This document shows positions 42,608 through 51,872 of a DNA stretch of 64,000 nucleotides, piece by piece. How positions within the stretch are numbered: position 1 is the first letter of the stretch; every line of letters begins with the position of its first letter. The position numbers and the translations under genes were made by a program. Source of the DNA: DATFJT01 sp965230755 (GTDB lineage Bacteria; Bacteroidota; Bacteroidia; Chitinophagales; Saprospiraceae); assembly GCA_965230755.1 (NCBI GenBank), contig CBDDLT010000003.1, positions 248,001-312,000 on the forward strand, read 5' to 3'. The notes under the pieces were generated by a model, which worked only from the letters and a program-made list of their open reading frames with translations, had not been told where the DNA came from and did no database searches.

Positions 42608-43825
42608 TCACAGCTGAGCTTCATATTCCGACATTATTCTCCAGATGTTAACGAATGCATTTATCGCCTCATTGTTATCTTCAAGTAATAAATTGGTCAT
42701 AAATATTTTTCCTATCCCTGTTTCCGGATTGAACCGCATGAAAACGGATGCACCTAAAAAACCACCGTCATGTCTTATTTCACCGTTAGTGGCAACAGAC
42801 CAGAAGATACCAATGTTTGCTTTGCTTTTCGATTTCTTAGTTGATAATTGCCGGTCCGTTAATCTGCCATTCATCATTACACCATAGGAGTTCGGCGAAA
42901 GCAATGAACTATTCCCTTTAAATCCGCGAATCATTTCGCTTAAGTATTTCCCCAATCCAATAATATTAGTATGCCATCCGCCCTCAGGATATCCTATGTC
43001 AACATAATTCGGAATAGGCAATAAATCTTCGGTCTCATATGGTTGTGCTAATAGATCTGGGGGTACCAATTCTGGAGACCAGTAGCTCTGGTCTAATTCC
43101 AATCCTTTGAATATTAATTCTTTACTAACTTGTTTAAAGGATTTTTCCTCCACCAATTCGATAATATATGCCGTTAGACTTGCTCCTAGGTTCGAATAGT
43201 TGACGAACTCTCCAGGCGAATAATCTGCATAAGTCTTTTTGGTATAATACTTACCTTCCAAGCTCAAATAAGAATAGCAGTATTTCCCCAAAGACTGAGA
43301 AGTATTATTGCTCCATTTCTTAAATATTTTCTTATACTCTTTCGGAAACAATTTCTTGTCATATCCTTCTATTAAATAGGCCGTATAATTCCAATACATT
43401 TTTTCATCATCGAGAATTCCAGATGTATGAGTTACCAAGTGTTCTACAGTAATTTCAGTATTCGGAAATTTTGGATTATATATAGGCGTAGGTAGGATGG
43501 TGTTAATCTCAGTATCCAGAGAGAGTTTACCTTCTTCTATTAATTTCATCAAACATAGCGCTATAAGCGTTTTGGAGACTGAACCTAATCGTTGAACTGT
43601 ATGAATGGAGTATTTTTCTTCACTGTCAAGTTTTGAGTATCCGAAAGCATCATGATAAACAATCCCATCTTCATTAACTATAGCAACTGCAAACCCCGGA
43701 AGACTAGAATTAGATTTTAACTTAGCAATCTCGCAGGAGATCGTATCAGTATATTTTGATTGTGTTCTGGCTATTGAACTAAAGGCAAAAACAACAATTA
43801 TCATGAAAATAAATCTACACTTCAT
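42608..43825 (-). CDS. Secreted serine hydrolase, class C beta-lactamase family
   Basis: 405 residues. The signal peptide is MKCRFIFMIIVVFAFSSIAR. The catalytic SxxK motif is in GSVSKTLIALCLMK, the YxN motif is YSN in YSNLGASLTAYI, and the HxG motif is HDGG. These are the motifs of penicillin-binding-protein-like serine hydrolases (AmpC/esterase group). Actual substrate (peptide, ester or beta-lactam) is unknown. It stands alone on the minus strand. Confidence 0.88.
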   Translation of the reverse strand: MKCRFIFMIIVVFAFSSIARTQSKYTDTISCEIAKLKSNSSLPGFAVAIVNEDGIVYHDAFGYSKLDSEEKYSIHTVQRLGSVSKTLIALCLMKLIEEGKLSLDTEINTILPTPIYNPKFPNTEITVEHLVTHTSGILDDEKMYWNYTAYLIEGYDKKLFPKEYKKIFKKWSNNTSQSLGKYCYSYLSLEGKYYTKKTYADYSPGEFVNYSNLGASLTAYIIELVEEKSFKQVSKELIFKGLELDQSYWSPELVPPDLLAQPYETEDLLPIPNYVDIGYPEGGWHTNIIGLGKYLSEMIRGFKGNSSLLSPNSYGVMMNGRLTDRQLSTKKSKSKANIGIFWSVATNGEIRHDGGFLGASVFMRFNPETGIGKIFMTNLLLEDNNEAINAFVNIWRIMSEYEAQL

Positions 43826-43986
43826 TTCTTCTCATTTAATTTTACTCACTTATTAGGCATTTTAAATTGAACGAGCAGCTTGAAAAATTAAAGAGTTTTT
43901 TTCGAACTTAAGCCCTCATAATCTAAATAATTACGACACTTACATTTAAGCATTTTTATCCTTCGAGTTTGCTCTCGACGAATATT

Positions 43987-44502
43987 TTATATTTTTTTTG
44001 AAAAAACTAAATTTTCATAGCCCGTTCCATTGACCAAAAAAGTTGATTTTCCAACCTCTACAAAATAATTCTTTAAATAAAATCTTATTGCCCTTTTGTT
44101 TTCTTTATACACTGAGAGCCATATGGTATCTTTTCCCATTTCTTTTGCCTTCTTTTCGATATGAGCAAATAACTGCCCACCAATTTTCAATGGGATGAAA
44201 TGATCCAATATGTAGATTTTTTCAAGTTGACAATTGTTTTCTGACTCCACACTTTCGTGCAAGGTATTGGCAACTATTTTGGCATAACCTACGGGCAATT
44301 CATCAAGATGCACCAAATAAAAGATATTATTATCATCATTTATCTCCTCTTTAATCTTTGCAACAGAAAAAGTAGCATTGACATATTCGTTGAGATCTTT
44401 CTTATTATTAATAAATGCACCATGTGATTCCGAATATGTTATCGTCCCGAGCAGAGCTATGATCTTGGCGTCTTCCACTTTTGCAATTTTGATATTAATC
44501 AT
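43987..44502 (-). CDS. GNAT-family N-acetyltransferase
   Basis: 171 residues. The GNAT core is visible: LEKIYILDHFIPLKIGGQLFAHIEKKAKEMG is the acetyl-CoA-binding region and VYKENKRAIRFYLKNYFVEVG the C-terminal motif B. Acceptor unknown. It overlaps the preceding small membrane gene by 8 nt, so both are co-expressed. Confidence 0.85.
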   Translation of the reverse strand: MINIKIAKVEDAKIIALLGTITYSESHGAFINNKKDLNEYVNATFSVAKIKEEINDDNNIFYLVHLDELPVGYAKIVANTLHESVESENNCQLEKIYILDHFIPLKIGGQLFAHIEKKAKEMGKDTIWLSVYKENKRAIRFYLKNYFVEVGKSTFLVNGTGYENLVFSKKI

Positions 44503-44725
44503 CCTTATTGGATTTTAATTTATTCAAGTGATAAGTATGAAGCAAAACAGCAATAGAACAACCAATAATGATGGGATATGCACCTAGTAATATTCCATAA
44601 ATAATATAGATGGCATTTGCTAAAGTGGAAATCAAGCGCAATCTATATTCCCCTTTTACCGACATGGAATACAGATTAAAACTCAATGCAACATAACCTA
44701 TCGCGTTAATGATTTGAGAACTCAC
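44495..44725 (-). CDS. Small membrane protein, YgjV-like
   Basis: 76 residues with three hydrophobic stretches (about residues 4-20, 33-47 and 49-66). The pattern SFNLYSMSVKGEYRLRLIST resembles small YgjV-type membrane proteins (two to three helices), but I am unsure of the family. Overlaps the GNAT gene by 8 nt. It is divergent from the HxlR regulator at 44815, which might control both. Confidence 0.62.
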   Translation of the reverse strand: MSSQIINAIGYVALSFNLYSMSVKGEYRLRLISTLANAIYIIYGILLGAYPIIIGCSIAVLLHTYHLNKLKSNKDD

Positions 44726-44781
44726 TTTATACTATACTTTTTACAGTTCAAATATATTTTAAGTATATTGTCTATGCAATA

Positions 44782-44799
44782 ACTGTTAAACTAGACAGT
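44782..44799. promoter_or_regulatory. Possible HxlR operator
   Basis: ACTGT and ACAGT arms with 8 nt between them, in the divergent gap between the small membrane gene and the HxlR gene, 16 nt before the HxlR ATG. Short and unproven. Confidence 0.3.
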
Positions 44800-44814
44800 C
44801 CAAAATTTTAGAAA

Positions 44815-45186
44815 ATGATTATCGACGGCGAGCACAAAGCATTTAAGATTAATGACAATATTTATCACTGTGGCACCAGTGTCACTATGAGCTTTATTGG
44901 TGGAAAATGGAAATGTGTAGTACTCTGGTATCTTAGAAATGGTGCTTTGCGTTTTTCCGAGCTAAATAAACTAAGTCCTTACATAACGGAAAAAATGTTG
45001 AGTATACAGCTAAAATCACTTCAACAAGATGGCTTAATAGAACGAACCAGTTATGGAGAAAAAGCACCATATCGTGTTTATTATGAATTGACCAGCTTCG
45101 GTCGGACATTAATTCCCGTCATAGAAGTCATAACATCATGGGGAATAGATCTGGCGACCAAAAAGGGAGAGATCGTTGGGCTGTAA
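44815..45186 (+). CDS. HxlR-type transcriptional regulator
   Basis: 123 residues. The winged helix is of HxlR type: IGGKWKCVVLWYLRNGALRFSELNKLSPYITEKMLSIQLKSLQQDGLIER, with the single Cys in the N-terminal part (YHCGTSVT) typical of redox-sensing HxlR members. It is divergent from the GNAT-membrane pair. The target is not known. Confidence 0.9.
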   Translation: MIIDGEHKAFKINDNIYHCGTSVTMSFIGGKWKCVVLWYLRNGALRFSELNKLSPYITEKMLSIQLKSLQQDGLIERTSYGEKAPYRVYYELTSFGRTLIPVIEVITSWGIDLATKKGEIVGL

Positions 45187-45270
45187 ACTTATCCACTTTT
45201 ATTCACTGCATTCCAAAATTCTTTGCTTCCATACTTTTAGAGTATTTTCATTGTTTATGTTAAACGCTTA

Positions 45271-45290
45271 TAAACGAATGTAATCGTTTA
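45271..45290. promoter_or_regulatory. Inverted repeat upstream of transglutaminase-like/helicase pair
   Basis: TAAACG, 8 nt, CGTTTA, then ATATTTG. A related CGTTTAATATTT occurs before clpC. Possibly an operator, 65 nt before the ATG at 45356. Confidence 0.3.
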
Positions 45291-45355
45291 ATATTTGTGT
45301 TTGAAAATCCTACAGGTTATTATTGTGCCATCAAAAAGTACCCTCTGGTATAATT

Positions 45356-45946
45356 ATGAAAGAACATCAACAATTCAACGCTAAGGATGAACTGAGCACA
45401 ATGATCAGAGACCTGGAAATCAATACCTGGGATGAATTGTTAAAGTATATTCGAAATATACCTTACGGAAGAAACAAAAGTCGATCAGACTTTAGCCTGG
45501 TTCTATCTGAAAAGAAGGGAACTTGTAGCACCAAACACGCGCTTGTAAAAGAAGTTGCCGATAGCAATGAAATCAAAGATGTCAAACTGATTTTAGGAAT
45601 ATATCGAATGAATGAGTTCAATACTCCTGGTATTGGAACAGAATGGAAACGAAATTCTCTTAATTACATCCCCGAAGCTCATTGCTATCTAATAATTCAA
45701 AATCAGAGAGTAGATCTTACCTCTAGGTACAGCAATATTGCAAGAATAGAAAAAGACATCATTGAGGAGATCGAAATCAAGCCTGAACAAGTTGGTGAAT
45801 TCAAAGTGAACTATCACATAGCCTTTCTTAAAAAATGGATGGTGCAAACTAAATCTGTGTTAACTTTAGACCAAATTTGGTCAGCCAGAGAAGAGTGTAT
45901 CAAATCACTCAGTGAAAAATCGAAATCAAATATACCTACATCCTAA
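45356..45946 (+). CDS. Transglutaminase-like fold protein of unknown function
   Basis: 196 residues from ATG 45356; a TTG at 45323 is an unlikely earlier start. A cysteine, histidine and aspartate order (GTCSTKHALV, EAHCYL, RVDLT) suggests a transglutaminase-like papain fold. No signal peptide is present, so it is cytoplasmic. It is 13 nt upstream of the Dna2-like helicase gene, and both are preceded by the inverted repeat at 45271. Function unknown. Confidence 0.68.
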   Translation: MKEHQQFNAKDELSTMIRDLEINTWDELLKYIRNIPYGRNKSRSDFSLVLSEKKGTCSTKHALVKEVADSNEIKDVKLILGIYRMNEFNTPGIGTEWKRNSLNYIPEAHCYLIIQNQRVDLTSRYSNIARIEKDIIEEIEIKPEQVGEFKVNYHIAFLKKWMVQTKSVLTLDQIWSAREECIKSLSEKSKSNIPTS

Positions 45947-45959
45947 GACTCATGAGACT

Positions 45960-48900
45960 ATGGCCAAACTTAATACATCCAGTTTAGAACCCTATCTCGA
46001 AACCATGTTATTGTGGCTGAATAACAGGGAAGGAACAATTAGGTCCATCGAAATACAGCATGCCTTTAAGGAAATTGTTTATCATGTATCCGAGCTGCAC
46101 TCTCTCCATTTCACTACAGATTTCAGTCGTTTAGCTTTTCTGATTCACCTCCACAATATTTCATCAAGAAATGCTTGGCAGTACCATCATTTGAGGGTTA
46201 GCTTAAAGGAAATATCTCAACAAAAGGAAACAAACTTTATCCCCAAGGCACTAAAGGTGCTTATTAATTTCATTCATGAGCTCCTGAATATCCCTATCAA
46301 GTTTTCTGAAAACGAATTATTTCAAAGCGAAAAAAAGAAAGTCGAAAACCGTATTGAATCCGTTAAAGCAATCGCTTTGGAATTCAAACAAGGACATTTG
46401 TGCTTGACTTTAGAACCTTATTCTTACGAAAAATTCTACCTACTAGAAGACAAAAAGAACGACCATATTCAACTGGCTTTCCGCTTACTTCGGGAAAAAC
46501 CGATTCTTCCATGTGATGTCATTCTGGAAGATGTAGAATTCTTGGACAACAATCAGCTCAATTGTTCTTTTGTCATTATTCAACCCAATTATTTGATTGA
46601 TATCTCCAGTATTGCCAGCTGTGTGGAATATCAATCCGTAGACACGGATAAATATGTACTGAATAAACTTCTCCCAAGCGTAAGCAATCAAGCTATATTA
46701 CTAGGAAATGTGGTCAATTCTCTTTTTGACGAGTTGATTTTTGATCAAAGTCTGGATATCCAAGAATTTATTAAGGGACTCTTGCATCGATTTCCTCTGG
46801 CTTTGAGCTTATTAAGTAACCAGGACTTAAAACTATTCATCGATAAACTGAAAATCCAGTATCACAATTTGCTATTTCAATATTTGCGCACAGATGAAGC
46901 AAGTACTCTTTCACCTGAAAACAGCTATATAGAACCAAGTTTTATATCTCCATTTTACGGAATACAGGGGAGGCTAGATGCTCTTGTCGTAGAAAACGAT
47001 TCTAATACCCCCAATCAAATTATTGAATTGAAAAGTGGAAAGATTTTTAGGCCGAACAAATATGGGCTCAATCATCATCATTACGCTCAAACCCTTCTTT
47101 ACGAATTACTCACTAAAAATGCTCTAAAAAAATACGGAAAGAACACCTCAAATTACATTCTCTACAGTTCGACCAACGATCATCCTCTTAGATTTGCTCC
47201 TTCCACAAAAAACATGTTCAACGATCTAAAATCACTAAGAAATCTACTCATTGCAAATGAATATCAGAATTTGAGTACGGATGGTTGGATCAAGAGTTTT
47301 AGGTCTTTTTACCACCCAAGCAAACAAAACAAAAAGGGTTTTATTCGAGAGAATTATGACTGGATAAAATCGATGTTATCTGACTTAAGAGATTTTGAGA
47401 AGGACTACTTGCTAGAACAACTGGCCTTTCTTACCCGAGAACAAATGCAAAATAAGATTGGTGATAGTTTGGGCAGATATGGCCAGTCCGCCATATGGAA
47501 CCAGACATTAGCTGAAAAAAGGGGAAACTTTAGCATTTTGGACTATCTCGTCATTGAGAGGATTGAAACCGCTAATGATAATCCATCTCTGGTACTAAAC
47601 AAATCGGAGAAGACCAATCATTTATCAAGCCTTAGAAAAGGAGACATTGTAATACTGTATCCCAACTACAGTCACCAAGAGATCGACAGTTCGCAAATCT
47701 ACAAATGCTCAATTACCAAACTGGATCAAAACCAAGTGATTCTAAAGTTGCGTACTAAACAAAAAAATGTTCAGTCCTTTGCTCATCGGTTTTGGAATGT
47801 AGAGGGAGATTATTTAGACAATGCCATTCATAGAAATATGAGTAGTTTGTGCCAGTTCCTGAAGGCTAATAAAGAACATCGCGATCTACTACTGAGGCCT
47901 CAACAAATTGTTGAAAACTCTACATCAGAGGCAATTTCTCCTATTCTACCGGATCACACAATATTTGGTAGCGAAGAACAGATTAGCATTCTAAAATCCT
48001 ACTTTAATTCCAATAGACTCTTCGTTCTTTGGGGTCCTCCAGGAAGCGGAAAAACAAGTATTGTTCTGCACCAAATGGTAGGACAAATTATCAGTAACAG
48101 TGATCAGCATGTTCTAATCGTAGCTTATACCAATCGCGCCGTTGATGAAATATGTGAAGCAGTACTCGCCATTTCAGATTTCGATGGGCAATTGATTCGA
48201 ATCGGTTCGGAACAGAGTACGGCTGAAGAATATCAAGATTATCTCCTTCAGAATAAGGTTCGGAGTTTACATAATCGTGAACAGTTGAAGAAGTTAATAG
48301 GCTCGTCTAGGGTTGTTGTGGGCACATTGGCCTCCTTGGAGGGAAAGAAGGATATATTCCAAATTAAAAAATTCGATCGACTTATCGTGGATGAAGCTTC
48401 TCAAATACTTGATGCGCAATTGTTGTGGTTGAGCACTAAAGTGGATCATTTATGTCTTATTGGCGATCATCATCAGTTGCCTGCAGTTGTCACACAGAAT
48501 GACAAAGTGGAGTATCAAAGTGATCACTTGCGAAAACTAGGCTTTAACTATCTTTCAGAATCGCTGTTTAGTAGGTTGATCTTCCAACTTCAATCCGTCG
48601 ATGCCCAAGATCATATTGCCATGCTAACTCATCAGGGAAGAATGCACAAAGACATCTGTAATTTTGTCTCTGAAGAATTCTACGGAGATAAGCTCCACAT
48701 TCTACCTTCTGGAATTCCAAGACATGCAATGCAAAAAGCTGAACTTTCCTGGAATTCTGAGATCAGACATGAGGATCCTTTCAGCAATGCTTTAAACCAA
48801 CAGCGATTTTTGTTCTTGGACTCTAAAGAACCGGAAGAATACATTATGTCCAAGTCAAGCTTTAAAGAGGCCGATCTCATCTATCAAATACTTCAAAAAT

Positions 48901-49268
48901 ATGAGGAGCTTCTACCAGGAATAAACTGGAACAAAGTGGGCATAATCACACCTTTTAAGGCGCAAATAGCAGCCATTCGACAAAGATTGTCATCGAATGA
49001 GGTCTTCAATACCGTCAAAATAGATACTGTCGAACGCTACCAAGGCGGAGCAAAAGATATCATTATCATTTCTCTGGCGGTTAACTCCATTTCTTCTCTG
49101 AGATTAATCAGCAATCTGAATGACAATAGCATTGATAGAAAATTGAATGTAGCGATCTCTAGAGCTCGCGAACAGATCATTGTTATTGGAAATGAAAAAA
49201 TCATTGAAACAGATGAGACCTATAAAAGATTGATCAATTATGCCTATAAAATGGAGATTTCTGGATAA
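45960..49268 (+). CDS. Dna2-like nuclease-helicase (PD-(D/E)XK plus SF1 helicase)
   Basis: 1102 residues from ATG 45960; an in-frame GTG at 45912 is inside the previous gene. Residues about 330-400 carry a PD-(D/E)XK nuclease pattern (GIQGRLDALVVENDS, then QIIELKSGK and HHYAQTLLYELL), RecB/Cas4-like. The C-terminal half is a UPF1/Dna2-type superfamily 1 helicase: Walker A WGPPGSGKTS near 691, motif II VDEASQ near 810, motif III GDHHQLPAVV near 838, and the final VERYQGGAKD and NVAISRAREQIIVIG. It could process DNA ends in repair or in phage defence. No iron-sulphur cluster cysteines are obvious. Confidence 0.88.
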   Translation: MAKLNTSSLEPYLETMLLWLNNREGTIRSIEIQHAFKEIVYHVSELHSLHFTTDFSRLAFLIHLHNISSRNAWQYHHLRVSLKEISQQKETNFIPKALKVLINFIHELLNIPIKFSENELFQSEKKKVENRIESVKAIALEFKQGHLCLTLEPYSYEKFYLLEDKKNDHIQLAFRLLREKPILPCDVILEDVEFLDNNQLNCSFVIIQPNYLIDISSIASCVEYQSVDTDKYVLNKLLPSVSNQAILLGNVVNSLFDELIFDQSLDIQEFIKGLLHRFPLALSLLSNQDLKLFIDKLKIQYHNLLFQYLRTDEASTLSPENSYIEPSFISPFYGIQGRLDALVVENDSNTPNQIIELKSGKIFRPNKYGLNHHHYAQTLLYELLTKNALKKYGKNTSNYILYSSTNDHPLRFAPSTKNMFNDLKSLRNLLIANEYQNLSTDGWIKSFRSFYHPSKQNKKGFIRENYDWIKSMLSDLRDFEKDYLLEQLAFLTREQMQNKIGDSLGRYGQSAIWNQTLAEKRGNFSILDYLVIERIETANDNPSLVLNKSEKTNHLSSLRKGDIVILYPNYSHQEIDSSQIYKCSITKLDQNQVILKLRTKQKNVQSFAHRFWNVEGDYLDNAIHRNMSSLCQFLKANKEHRDLLLRPQQIVENSTSEAISPILPDHTIFGSEEQISILKSYFNSNRLFVLWGPPGSGKTSIVLHQMVGQIISNSDQHVLIVAYTNRAVDEICEAVLAISDFDGQLIRIGSEQSTAEEYQDYLLQNKVRSLHNREQLKKLIGSSRVVVGTLASLEGKKDIFQIKKFDRLIVDEASQILDAQLLWLSTKVDHLCLIGDHHQLPAVVTQNDKVEYQSDHLRKLGFNYLSESLFSRLIFQLQSVDAQDHIAMLTHQGRMHKDICNFVSEEFYGDKLHILPSGIPRHAMQKAELSWNSEIRHEDPFSNALNQQRFLFLDSKEPEEYIMSKSSFKEADLIYQILQKYEELLPGINWNKVGIITPFKAQIAAIRQRLSSNEVFNTVKIDTVERYQGGAKDIIIISLAVNSISSLRLISNLNDNSIDRKLNVAISRAREQIIVIGNEKIIETDETYKRLINYAYKMEISG

Positions 49269-49312
49269 ATTTATTTTTTGAAATCGTAATTTTTAAGATT
49301 TAATTCGTCCTC

Positions 49313-49726
49313 ATGAATCCGATACTAAGAAATATTCTCGCAGTCATTGCCGGAATAGTTGTAGGTTCCGTTGTAAATATGGGTATTGTTACTTTGAGTG
49401 GTAGCATTGTTCCTCTTCCTGAAGGAGTTAGTTTTGAGGATCCAGAGACTATAAAAGCCAATCTTGAAAAATTATCTTTTTTACACTATCTCTTTCCTTT
49501 CTTGGCCCATGCTATTGGAACCTTAGCAGGTGCATACACTGCAGCCAGGTTGGCTGCCAATAACAAGAAAACGATGGCCTTGATCATTGGTTTCTTATTC
49601 CTGTTGGGAGGAATAGCGAGTTATTTTATGATTCCAGCTCCTGTAGTTTTCATTATTGCGGATGCCGTGCTGGCTTATATCCCAATGGCTTTGTTAGGAT
49701 ATTTCTTGAGTTCTACTAATCGTTAA
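49313..49726 (+). CDS. Small integral membrane protein of unknown function
   Basis: 137 residues with four hydrophobic segments (about residues 5-25, 57-82, 85-106 and 110-130). The family resembles conserved Bacteroidota membrane proteins with the opening RNILAVIAGIVVGSVVNMGI. No function is known. It is 44 nt after the helicase gene and 9 nt before the lipoprotein gene, so it may belong to that pair rather than to the helicase. Confidence 0.75.
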   Translation: MNPILRNILAVIAGIVVGSVVNMGIVTLSGSIVPLPEGVSFEDPETIKANLEKLSFLHYLFPFLAHAIGTLAGAYTAARLAANNKKTMALIIGFLFLLGGIASYFMIPAPVVFIIADAVLAYIPMALLGYFLSSTNR

Positions 49727-49735
49727 TTCTTATTT

Positions 49736-50260
49736 ATGCACAGTATTAAGTTACTACCTCTGATCTTCGTTATTCTATGCCTTTCTTGCGGTACGGAAAA
49801 GAAAGAAGCCTCAGAAGAAAAGATGACCTCTACGAGTTTCATGGCTGGAAAAGCTACAATTCTGCTTCCGAGTAATTTCAAAAAAGATGATTACCACTTG
49901 GCAGATGGAAATCCTAATAACGTTAGATACAAGTCACCAAAAAATGACAAGTCGGTGACCTTGCAACACCTCCCCAAGATATTCAAGGATATTGGGGTGG
50001 GAACATCGATCATGATGCAAGAAGCTAATTCCAAAGGATCAAAAGTGCTTAGACGTGAGATCATAGAAATTAATGGCCGATCTTATGCCGTTCAAGAATC
50101 AGAACTCAATATAGATCAAAATCCAACTTATAAAATTGATGCAATGACCATCTTAGATGACACAATACTCAGTGTGAATATATCTTGTTATCAAAAGGAT
50201 AAAGCGGATTGGGCATCTACTGCCAATGCAATTTTGAATTCGATTAAAATAGGAAGTTAG
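49736..50260 (+). CDS. Lipoprotein of unknown function
   Basis: 174 residues. The signal sequence ends in the lipobox LCLSC near residue 18. The mature region (ATILLPSNFKKDDYHL to SANAILNSIKIG-like end) looks like a single small alpha/beta domain of the kind often found next to small membrane proteins. No domain name is assigned. It starts 9 nt after the membrane protein gene. Confidence 0.68.
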   Translation: MHSIKLLPLIFVILCLSCGTEKKEASEEKMTSTSFMAGKATILLPSNFKKDDYHLADGNPNNVRYKSPKNDKSVTLQHLPKIFKDIGVGTSIMMQEANSKGSKVLRREIIEINGRSYAVQESELNIDQNPTYKIDAMTILDDTILSVNISCYQKDKADWASTANAILNSIKIGS

Positions 50261-50269
50261 GAATAGCCC

Positions 50270-50917
50270 TTACTTAATTCCGAGTATTTTATGCGTTTGT
50301 AAGCTCATTTTCCAAAGTGGCATGTCCAAACAATATTCCTGCGTGAGCCGGAGGTTTTCCTCTATTTTGGGTCCATCCATAGCCTGTAAATAGAAGTGAT
50401 CAAATTCCCAAGAGGTGAAATCTTCCGGTTTTAATAGTTCTTGAGGATAAATAAGCTTGAGCTCATTTCCACTACGCTGAACAACTTCAGTATGAGGCTT
50501 AGGAGAAACACAAACCCAATCCATTTCTTCAGGCACCTTCTTTGTCCCATTGGTCTCGATAGCCACATAACATCCAATCTTATGAAACGCTGTTATCAAG
50601 TCTTTATCGACTTGCAACATGGGCTCACCTCCAGTTAGTACAATAAACTTCTCCCCATCAATGGGCCATATCTCTTTTATCCTTGCCATCAATTCTTCAA
50701 GTGTATATACTCCTCCATTCTCCCCATCCGTACCAAAAAAATCAGTATCACAAAAATTACATTTGGCTGTTGCCCGATCTTTTTCCAGTCCTGACCAAAG
50801 ATTACATCCGGTGAATCGAATAAAGATGGCTGGCCTCCCGGAATGAAAGCCTTCACCTTGAAGCGTGTAGTACAACTCCTTAATTTTGTAATTCTTTTGA
50901 GTGCCTTGCTCAGTCAT
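50270..50917 (-). CDS. queE: 7-carboxy-7-deazaguanine synthase
   Basis: 215 residues from ATG 50917; a GTG at 50959 would add 14 residues. It makes the deazaguanine core of queuosine from CPH4 by radical SAM chemistry. The cluster motif is CX14CX2C (C-NLWSGLEKDRATAK-C-NF-C), the variant known from Burkholderia QueE rather than the usual CX3CX2C. VLTGGEPMLQ is the conserved GGEP motif for SAM. The other queuosine gene here is queA (55512). Convergent with the lipoprotein gene, 9 nt apart. Confidence 0.94.
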   Translation of the reverse strand: MTEQGTQKNYKIKELYYTLQGEGFHSGRPAIFIRFTGCNLWSGLEKDRATAKCNFCDTDFFGTDGENGGVYTLEELMARIKEIWPIDGEKFIVLTGGEPMLQVDKDLITAFHKIGCYVAIETNGTKKVPEEMDWVCVSPKPHTEVVQRSGNELKLIYPQELLKPEDFTSWEFDHFYLQAMDGPKIEENLRLTQEYCLDMPLWKMSLQTHKILGIK

Positions 50918-51049
50918 TATACCCTTGTTAAAGCAGGAAGCAAAATTAGGCCATTTCACTAAGTATTGTTCGTTCGCCTAAAAAAAAATTAAAAATACTT
51001 TTGAAAGGGATCGAATTACGGGATATTTGAACTTGTAAAACTGAAGATC

Positions 51050-51868
51050 TTGAAATTAATTCCTCATCCGAACTATTCTTTTTCCATCGAAAGTCTAGAT
51101 ATCGATTCGAGAAAAGATCCTTTTTACTTGCTATTCTACCCTATTATCGGAAAAGACTTTGTAGAGGAATATCACGACATGTATTTGATCAATCGAACCA
51201 TGTCCAACTACCTCTACGATTGCTCTTTGGATCATCGCAACAGTGTTCTGTGGAGAGAGAGGGGCATTGTGGAGGACTTATCCATCAGTTATATTGGAAG
51301 ATTATCTTGTTCTTGGCTCAATGAAAGACCTCAGTTGATCACAAGGCTAACCGAAAAAAAGACAGACGGTACTGGCGATTCTATAGAATCAAAGCTAATC
51401 TTGAAGCCTAAGTTATACCCTAAAAAGGCCGTCTTCATCGAAACTAATAAACCAGTCTACTTTTTTGAGTTTCCATCATTCGAAAAATCTTCTCTTCCCA
51501 AGAAAAAAGAAGAAGTTCTGGATATCGTAAGCAAAAAGACCAATTTTGGAATTCAAGAAAAGTACGACTCTTATTACTACCTGACGCTTCCAAGTTCCAT
51601 TGACCTGCATACCGAAAATCTAGATATTAACACCAAAGATCTGGATGCTAAACAAATATTGAGCATTCAATTAACTACTTTTGAGGAATACATAGAAAAT
51701 GCTCTTATTGCCAACTTAGATTACGTTTATGTTATTCACGGTATCGGAAAAGGCAAGCTTAGGGAAATGATTCATCAAAAATTAAAAGAAATTCCGGAAG
51801 TAAGTAGTTTTATCAATGAGTATCATCCCAAATATGGTTGGGGCGCTACTCAAGTCTTTTTTAAGTAG
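51050..51868 (+). CDS. Smr/MutS2-type domain protein
   Basis: 272 residues, with a TTG start at 51050. The first 190 residues are an uncharacterised beta-rich region. The last 80 form a Smr domain (QLTTFEEYIENALIANLDYVYVIHGIGKGKLREMIHQKLKEI), whose HGxGxGxLR motif is the signature; such domains nick or bind nucleic acid. It is followed after 4 nt by pssA. The combination resembles a family described from Bacteroidota with DUF2027-type N-termini, which I recall but did not check. Confidence 0.82.
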   Translation: MKLIPHPNYSFSIESLDIDSRKDPFYLLFYPIIGKDFVEEYHDMYLINRTMSNYLYDCSLDHRNSVLWRERGIVEDLSISYIGRLSCSWLNERPQLITRLTEKKTDGTGDSIESKLILKPKLYPKKAVFIETNKPVYFFEFPSFEKSSLPKKKEEVLDIVSKKTNFGIQEKYDSYYYLTLPSSIDLHTENLDINTKDLDAKQILSIQLTTFEEYIENALIANLDYVYVIHGIGKGKLREMIHQKLKEIPEVSSFINEYHPKYGWGATQVFFK

Positions 51869-51872
51869 TAAT

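Noticed and set aside
45912..45959. GTG start for the nuclease-helicase overlapping the preceding gene
   Set aside because: An ATG at 45960 gives a normal 13-nt gap and a sensible N-terminus.
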